Source: Pyrinomonadaceae bacterium
Lineage (GTDB): Bacteria; Acidobacteriota; Blastocatellia; Pyrinomonadales; Pyrinomonadaceae
Direction of reading: 5' to 3'
DNA length: 64,000 nt
Assembly (NCBI GenBank): GCA_036277115.1
Contig: DASUNM010000023.1
Span: 930,001 to 994,000, forward strand
Each line of letters starts with the position of its first letter. Position 1 is the stretch's first letter. Below are positions 63,393 through 64,000 of this stretch, piece after piece. The position numbers and the translations under genes were made by a program. The notes beneath the pieces were generated by a model. It made no database searches. It was not told the DNA's origin and saw nothing but the letters and a program-made list of their open reading frames with translations.

Positions 63393-64000
63393 TCACGACA
63401 CGGACGAGTTTTGCGTTGAGTTTTCAAGCAATGCTCGAGCATTTCTCTGCAAACCTGCGAGCTTAGCGCGTTTCATCGCGCTCCCTCGGAAACGAGCAGC
63501 GTACGACTCGGGCGTCAGTTCAAGAGTCTCAACCAGCGAGGCATTAACGTTTCTTTCGCGAGGTTCAAAGCGCGTTTCAAGCGTGACCGGCGTTGTGTGG
63601 TTCCAGGGGCACACGTCCTGACACACATCACAGCCGTAAAGCCAGCCGTCCAGGCGTTCAGCCACGTCGGCACGAATCGTGGCCGCGCGTGATTCGATCG
63701 TCGCGTGTGAGATGCACAGATTCGCATCCAGTACGTACGGCTCAACAATCGCGCCCGTGGGACACTCATCAAGACAGAGAGTGCAACTACCGCATTGATC
63801 CGCAATTTGATCCGCTTCGTACTCAAGCTCCAGGTTCAGCAACAACTCGCCGAGGAAAACCCATGAGCCGTAGGCGCGCGTGATCACGTTCGTGTGTTTC
63901 CCCATCCAGCCAAGCCCGGCGCGCGCCGCCCAGGCCTTGTCCATGACGGGCTGAATATCCACGCAAACCTTACCCTCCGCCTCCGGCCATTGCTGTTTTA
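63393..64000 (-). CDS. queG: Epoxyqueuosine reductase QueG (partial, N-terminus off the window)
   Basis: The C-terminal 202 residues of QueG are inside the window; the frame continues past base 64000. Landmarks are ARAGLGWMGKHTNVITRAYG, the ferredoxin-type cluster motif CGSCTLCLDECPTGAI, and the second CDVCQDVCPWN. QueG reduces epoxyqueuosine to queuosine in tRNA with a cobalamin and two 4Fe-4S clusters. It converges with the GH25 gene. Confidence 0.95.
   Translation of the reverse strand, partial: KQQWPEAEGKVCVDIQPVMDKAWAARAGLGWMGKHTNVITRAYGSWVFLGELLLNLELEYEADQIADQCGSCTLCLDECPTGAIVEPYVLDANLCISHATIESRAATIRADVAERLDGWLYGCDVCQDVCPWNHTTPVTLETRFEPRERNVNASLVETLELTPESYAARFRGSAMKRAKLAGLQRNARALLENSTQNSSVS

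Overview
The window reads as a chromosome segment of an Acidobacteriota bacterium, probably in the Blastocatellia/Pyrinomonadales range. This is inferred from the gene families, since no rRNA or other phylogenetic marker was examined. The main pointers are two proteins of the VWFA-related acidobacterial type, a PadR regulator paired with a membrane protein, an ECF sigma/CHAT-TPR operon, many secreted proteins with short Ala-X-Ala-Gln signal peptides, and gene gaps packed with palindromic repeats. No tRNA, rRNA, CRISPR array, transposase or prophage block was seen. Both ends of the window cut through genes: a Tat-exported FAD amine oxidase on the left and queG on the right.

Layout. 1-2.8 kb: amine oxidase, DUF421 protein, M28 peptidase. 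2.8-5.3 kb: a thiamin pyrophosphate riboswitch with a terminator, then thiC. 5.8-17.6 kb: mostly secreted or membrane proteins of unknown role, a PadR pair, an AraC regulator, a degraded gene copy with an inverted middle, a Pyr4-like membrane protein and a Cys-rich secreted protein. 17.7-20.2 kb: a graspetide (microviridin-type) cluster with a 128-residue precursor that carries two core motifs, plus two ATP-grasp ligases. 20.5-24.6 kb: a plus-strand run of small enzymes (methyltransferase, GNAT, DinB, MmcQ/YjbR). 24.7-30.8 kb: two VWFA paralogues flanking a thioesterase and a DUF2807 lipoprotein. 30.8-36.2 kb: YceH, secreted unknowns, a LigB-AMMECR1 fusion and a geranylgeranyl-reductase-type flavoprotein. 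36.3-39.5 kb: two lamin-tail-domain paralogues.

39.7-45.7 kb holds the most interesting locus. It is a minus-strand operon coding for a secreted STN-type protein, a 57-residue peptide, an HPr-kinase-like protein, a radical SAM protein, a PqqD-like peptide-binding protein, a second 59-residue peptide, a one-helix membrane protein and an HTTM-domain membrane protein. The two small peptides begin at GTG codons behind good ribosome binding sites and share a conserved C-terminal half. I read this as an uncharacterised RiPP system with paired precursors, a radical SAM enzyme and a kinase. 45.9-64 kb: an orphan phage-tube-like protein, lepA, a TonB-domain protein, aldehyde dehydrogenase, HtrA, a TlpA-like protein, secreted unknowns, a Tudor-like lipoprotein, then an aspartic protease/CHAT-TPR/sigma/anti-sigma operon, a GH25 lysozyme and queG.

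A second theme is repeats. One palindromic family (core beginning GTCAGTACCGGGAGCG) sits between genes and also, in frame, inside at least four genes, where it adds 10-20 residues at linkers or loops. Other hairpin families fill most gaps over 200 bp.
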